Below, piece by piece: positions 59,471 through 64,000 of a stretch of DNA of 64,000 bases. The notes beneath the pieces are model-generated. The model ran no database searches. It was not told the origin of the DNA and worked only from the letters and a program-made list of their open reading frames with translations. Both the position numbers and the translations under genes were made by a program. Within the stretch, counting starts at the first letter, position 1. Each line of letters starts with the position of its first letter. This stretch comes from Phaseolus vulgaris (taxonomy: Eukaryota; Streptophyta; Magnoliopsida; Fabales; Fabaceae). The DNA is taken from the NCBI RefSeq assembly GCF_000499845.2, contig NC_023758.2, positions 27,005,520-27,069,519 on the forward strand, given 5' to 3'.

Positions 59471-61205
59471 TAATTTCTCACAGTTCACTCATTAATCTAA
59501 ACAAAAGAGATAATTTATCATTTGTCACCTTATTAAACTTAAATCATATACCAATTTTTTTTAACTTTTTACATAAACTTTCCAATGTATTTCATGCCCT
59601 CAGTATCCATAATAGGTAATTGTGGATCATATTCACCACTTAATAACACGATTTTCTTAAAGTTTGTTATACATATCTAAGTTGGTTTTATTTTCATTAA
59701 CATGTACTTTTTCTTTATTATATTTAGTGATGACAAACAACATATTTGTATCTTAGGAATGTAAATCCCTCTTGATTTTCTTTTTTCTCGGATCTCATAG
59801 TATACATCTTTACATGAATTTTAAAGGAAGTTACAAATTTTGAGAATGACTCTTTCTTTTTAGACAATTTGTTTGTAGAGTTGGACAAACTTTTGAATGA
59901 CGATATTTAATTTATTATTATAAAAAATTATTAAATATAAACTAATTTAAAATAAAAAATAATTACTTGGTTAAGTAGGTATTATTTTATAAATTAAAAA
60001 AAATATTAATATGTAAAGTAATTTATATTATTAATAAAAATTATTAAATAGTTTATAAATTACTATCTAACATTATTATCACTAAGATATTGATTACTTA
60101 CTACTTAATTTTAAATTATATAATCTTTAATTAATCTAATTTTTTCATAATCTAATTAAATTAATAATTAATTTTATTATTTTATATAGACTAATAAATT
60201 AGTTTATAAAACTATTTTTTTCTTGTAGCATATGCCATTAAAATTTTGTTGGGTTTTTATTTTATTTTTTAAAATAATCACAATACTAGTAGTATTTATA
60301 GTAATCCTGACCCTTTCCATCTACTTTCATAGTTACATCATTCGAAATATTAAGTCATAGTTTATAAGAAAACTTTATCAAACTTTATCCTTCTTTAGTA
60401 ACGAATATTAATCTAAATTTTGTTTTATTATATGATTTTATTTTCATGTTTCAAATATTTGATTTACCTTAGAAAATTATGAAACTTAAATAACTGTGTT
60501 TTATTCATAAATAACCATTTTATTGTTATAATATGTTTCCATCTTATTTGTTCTTATAATTATTTATAAAAATTATGTATCGTTTTTGTTAACATTTAAG
60601 TTTTGGTTTAATATTTCATATTTTATAATTTTTTTAATAATATTAATGATAAATGATTGTTGTTGATTGAGGTGTTGTGAAGTTGCATAATAATATTTAA
60701 CTAAAAGCTTTTATATATATATAAAACAAACTAATGTTTTATTAGTAAAGAGAGGAGTTATTATATAAGAAAAAGAATGTTTAGAACATATATTCACAAA
60801 GTCATGTGAATTTTTAAAATATTATTATAAAATAATTGTTAATTCTCACCACTCTTGTTTATATGGTCCAAGTAAAATCATGTTTCTTTGTGACAAGATG
60901 TAAAAGAATTAGGTTTTCTAACAAGCTCTCAACATTTGGAAATTCCCCCTTTTTCACTCCTACTTTCAAATTTCACCCTATTATATGTAATTTTTATACA
61001 GTTAAAATATTAACGTTCAAATGCTTCAACGGTTAATGTTACCAATTAGTACCTAGAGAACAAGGTTGCTTAAGATAAAATGAATTAAGCAATGTTCTAA
61101 TTAATATTAAAGAAAGGAGAAAAAAGAAAAGAGAAAAGGGTTGAGGAAGTAGTGTTATAGATTCAGAATTGAGAAGGGTTTGTGGTGGCGAAGAAGAAGG
61201 AGCAG
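59471..61205. other. AT-rich intergenic DNA upstream of the ankyrin gene
   Basis: No gene is supported. The last ~100 bp before 61206 (purine-rich, GAAAGGAGAAAAAAGAAAAG-like) are probably the 5' leader of the ankyrin gene. Confidence 0.4.
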
Positions 61206-62960
61206 ATGGGTAATCCACGGAGATCGAAGGCCGCCGACGACCTTCATACGGCGGCAAGGTCCGGGGATCTCACCGCCGTTCAGTCAATTTTGGCTTCAAA
61301 TCCTTTGGCCGTTAATTCCAGAGATAAGCATTCCAGAACACCGTATCCTCTTCATTCTCTTTTTATGTTGTTCAATTCGTTAATTAATTCGATTGAGCAC
61401 AGCGCGGTAGAAACCCTAATAACTATATTTCTTCAATGTATTGTTGTTCTAGATAACAATACTCTCTTTTTGATGCTGAATACTTTTCGTTCCTTCTAGT
61501 TTTCACTATACAACACAGTAGCTGACATTGACAATTTCTTTTAGTTGGTTATTTCAATGATATGATTCGTTGCTGCATTTGTTTCATTCATTCCTATTCT
61601 ATGCATTGCATATTTTGCTCTCTTGTTTGAACCATCCATTTTATACATCATTATCACCCCTATTATTGAACAAAACTATGTCCAGTTTTTATGGGATTTT
61701 GGTAGTCTGATCAGAAATTCACTTCAGTAGTCTATGCTAATTTTCGTGCAAACCTTTAGTATGTAAATTACTGTGGAAAATTTCAATTGTGACTGGAGAA
61801 CGATACCACCGAATTTTGTCTGTCATAGGTAACATGATGGTGAACATGTTATGACACGGTAACATGATGGTAACATCGTGTAACATCATATCTATCCATA
61901 TCCGTATGGGCAGTTAATGTTTCTTCAGATTGCATTGTAGGCAGAATTGGAGCAAAAAAATTTGTGGGTGAAGTACTAACTAGTGGTCTGTTCGATTTAC
62001 TTCCCACTTTTTGGTTTTGAAAATTATTTTCTAAAATAATGTTTTCAACTAATTATTTTTCATCGGGTTAAGTTTTGAAAATTGTTTTCAGCACATGTAT
62101 TTTAGAAACCAAAAACCAAAAAATTAGGAGATGTCTTTTCATCCACTTCTTCAGTTTCATGGTCAACTCAAAGGAGTGGGTCATTTGGAGTGGTATTGTT
62201 TGTGGTTACATGAGCTTGGTGTGAGTTTTTTTTTTTTAAATAGAAATGAAGTATAAAACCTAGGTTTTTCTTTGGAATTCTTTTTTGCATTGCCCTGCCA
62301 CTTTGTTTTCTTTGACTATCAACTTTGGCCAATAGTCTACATTTAGCGGCATTTTCTGGGCAAACAGAGGTAGTCACTTATCTCTGCAACCACAAGGCTG
62401 ATGCTGGTGCTTCTGCTATGGATGACATGGCCGCAATGCACTTTGCTTCACAGAAGGGACATTTAGAAGTTGTTCGAGCTCTACTTTCAGCTGGAGCCTC
62501 TCTCAAAGCATTTACCCGCAAAGGCATGACTTCATTACACTATGCTGTTCAAGGTTCCCATCTGGAACTCGTCAAGTATTTGGCCAAGAAAGGTGCAAAC
62601 CTTGGTGCCCAGACAAAGGCAGGAAAGACCCCTTTGGATCTTGCTAGCAATGAAGAAATCCGATCCTTTCTGGAGGAATTTGAGAAGTCGGCAAAGAATG
62701 GAGAATTGGGAAAGAAAGATAACGATAAAGATAAAGATAAAGCTGAAGAATTTGATCCCAAGACATCTGAATTGGGATCGGAAGGTGATTTGAATGCTGA
62801 ACCTCCTGCAGCTGCTCTTGATGAAGAAAACAATGCAAGAAAAAAGAGAAAGGTTAATGAAGATGGCGCAAGAGTAGAGTCGTCACAACCAAAAAAAGCG
62901 AGAGTTAAGTTAAGCCATCTCCAAAGTTCAGATGATACCCTAGAAGAAGAGAACATGTAG
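61206..62960 (+). CDS. Ankyrin-repeat protein with basic nuclear-type tail
   Basis: Two exons, 61206-61342 and 62336-62960, are joined by a 993-bp GT-AG intron that splits the Pro codon of TPLHLAA, giving 253 residues. Four to five ankyrin repeats fill residues 8-150 (DDLHTAARSGDLTAVQSIL, TPLHLAAFSGQTEVVTYL, AAMHFASQKGHLEVVRALL, TSLHYAVQGSHLELVKYLAK, TPLDLASNEEIRSFLEE). The rest is charged and low complexity: a DKDKDKAEE run, then KKRKV and QPKKARVK, resembling a bipartite nuclear localisation signal, and an acidic end. Ankyrin repeats bind other proteins; the partner cannot be told. The first ATG in frame is at 61206; only GTG codons precede it. The splice junction is supported by continuity of the repeat. 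Short tandem GTAACATGATGG phrases occur in the intron near 61830-61880. Confidence 0.9.
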
Positions 62961-64000
62961 GTTGGTATAGGCACAGTAGAGCTTACATTTTGTTATTGTA
63001 ATGTAGTTAATAGTATCTGCTTTGGAATCCCTTTGTTGGGTTACTGGACTAGCTATCTGTAGACTGTTAATAACAACTTATTCTGGATTAATACTATTTT
63101 ATCTTGATAGATTAGATTATCCTATTCAGTTTCCACGTGCGACTTCGCATTTTAGCTGATAATTTGCTTGTCATATATGCGACTGTAGAAGTTAGCCTCT
63201 TTTCTATTAAACCAGTTCAACATGTGTTTTTGTATAATAAATAAGTATATGAAACATAATAGAAAATGAGTGGAGGTTATGATAAATTCATTGGGCTTGA
63301 GGTTGGAATAGATTCTTACATTTGAATTGAAATTGAAACAAAATAGAATAGGGGTGTGAGTTTATATAGCAAATGTATGCTACTAGAAATATAAAAACTT
63401 CATTTTCTTCATTTACAAATATAGAAGCTTGCTTCTTCGAACTATCTTCTTCTACATTTCTTTAACACCTTTCAAAAGCAAAACTTAAACTCTTTCATTT
63501 TCCTTAGTCATTTTCAAGGATACAATCTAGCTATGAAATAGAGTATAACAATGGTAAGTTATCTTCTATCTTTTTACTTCAAATCTTCATCTTTCTCATC
63601 AAAGGGGTATCACAGAGGTAGGGATGCACGAGAGATTCTATTTTGGAACAAGGAAATTTTGGGATGAAGATTTCCATTTTTAAGGTGATTTAGGAGTTTC
63701 TTTTTATGTTCTGGAGACATCCTCCCTTTCACAATTTAATGCCCTAGAATACAAGATTAGGATAAGAAAAACTAACTCTATTTTGAATTTAATCTAAAAT
63801 ACAAGTAAAAACTTGTATTGGTTTTAGTTTTGGGTTTTGAGACTTGTATGTGAAATGGAAAATCAAAAGTTAATTATTTTTGTTATTTGATGTAAACTAG
63901 GGTGTTTTGTTTGTTACTTTGTTAAAATAGAACTTGATTGTGAAATGGAATGAACGATGACTCTTTTAAATTGATATTGAACTATGTAAATGATTTTATG
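62961..64000. other. 3' flank of the ankyrin gene and intergenic DNA
   Basis: The 3' UTR probably runs to about 63120. Further on, TTTATATAGC near 63362 followed by an ATG at 63551 directly before GTAAGT could be the first exon of a gene continuing beyond the window, but no protein can be read. Confidence 0.3.

Overview
The window looks like nuclear DNA of a flowering plant, most probably a legume (inference: AT-rich intergenic DNA, GT-AG introns, a telo-box and site II ribosomal-protein promoter, and several LTR, CACTA and PIF/Harbinger families of legume style). Six genes look intact: an LRR-XII receptor kinase (10651-13783, +), ribosomal protein eL13 (16751-17943, -), a polyamine/amino-acid transporter of the PUT/LAT type (36244-37656, -), a four-exon coiled-coil protein I do not recognise (49457-50703, +), a membrane-anchored SAM-dependent methyltransferase (54469-55230, -) and an ankyrin-repeat protein with a nuclear-type basic tail (61206-62960, +). 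They are unrelated single genes, not a pathway cluster.

The rest is mainly mobile DNA and local duplication. From left to right: a 1.58 kb solo LTR with a 5-bp target duplication (1178-2761); a 571-bp Mutator-like MITE with a 9-bp duplication (5090-5660); a 282-bp PIF/Harbinger MITE (7431-7712) and its 4.7 kb long relative carrying a broken DDE transposase, a cluster of AATCGATTAT palindromes and a ~200-bp-period array (19587-24301); a 2.4 kb long inverted repeat with ~1.1 kb arms (24798-27184), abutted by a scrambled Ty1/copia and TRIM-like composite (27187-29231); three copies of the eL13 upstream region (18655, 30864 and 38430 onward), the last split by a 5'-truncated LINE (39896-43600); a possible Helitron (44415-46452); three related Ty3/gypsy LTRs (33300, 47759, 56628), the last with a CACTA element inserted at the gag start codon (57140-57861); an LTR plus leader of another retroelement (58270-59470); and a decayed TRIM (53228-53505).

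The most informative structures are the long inverted repeat, which could give a dsRNA hairpin and small RNAs; the duplicated eL13 promoter segments without a coding region; and a paralogous segment at 46655-46870 that preserves the empty site of the large PIF element, an internal check on its boundaries. No tRNA, rRNA or CRISPR feature was found. Identities and boundaries come from reading by eye; no alignment or database search was run.
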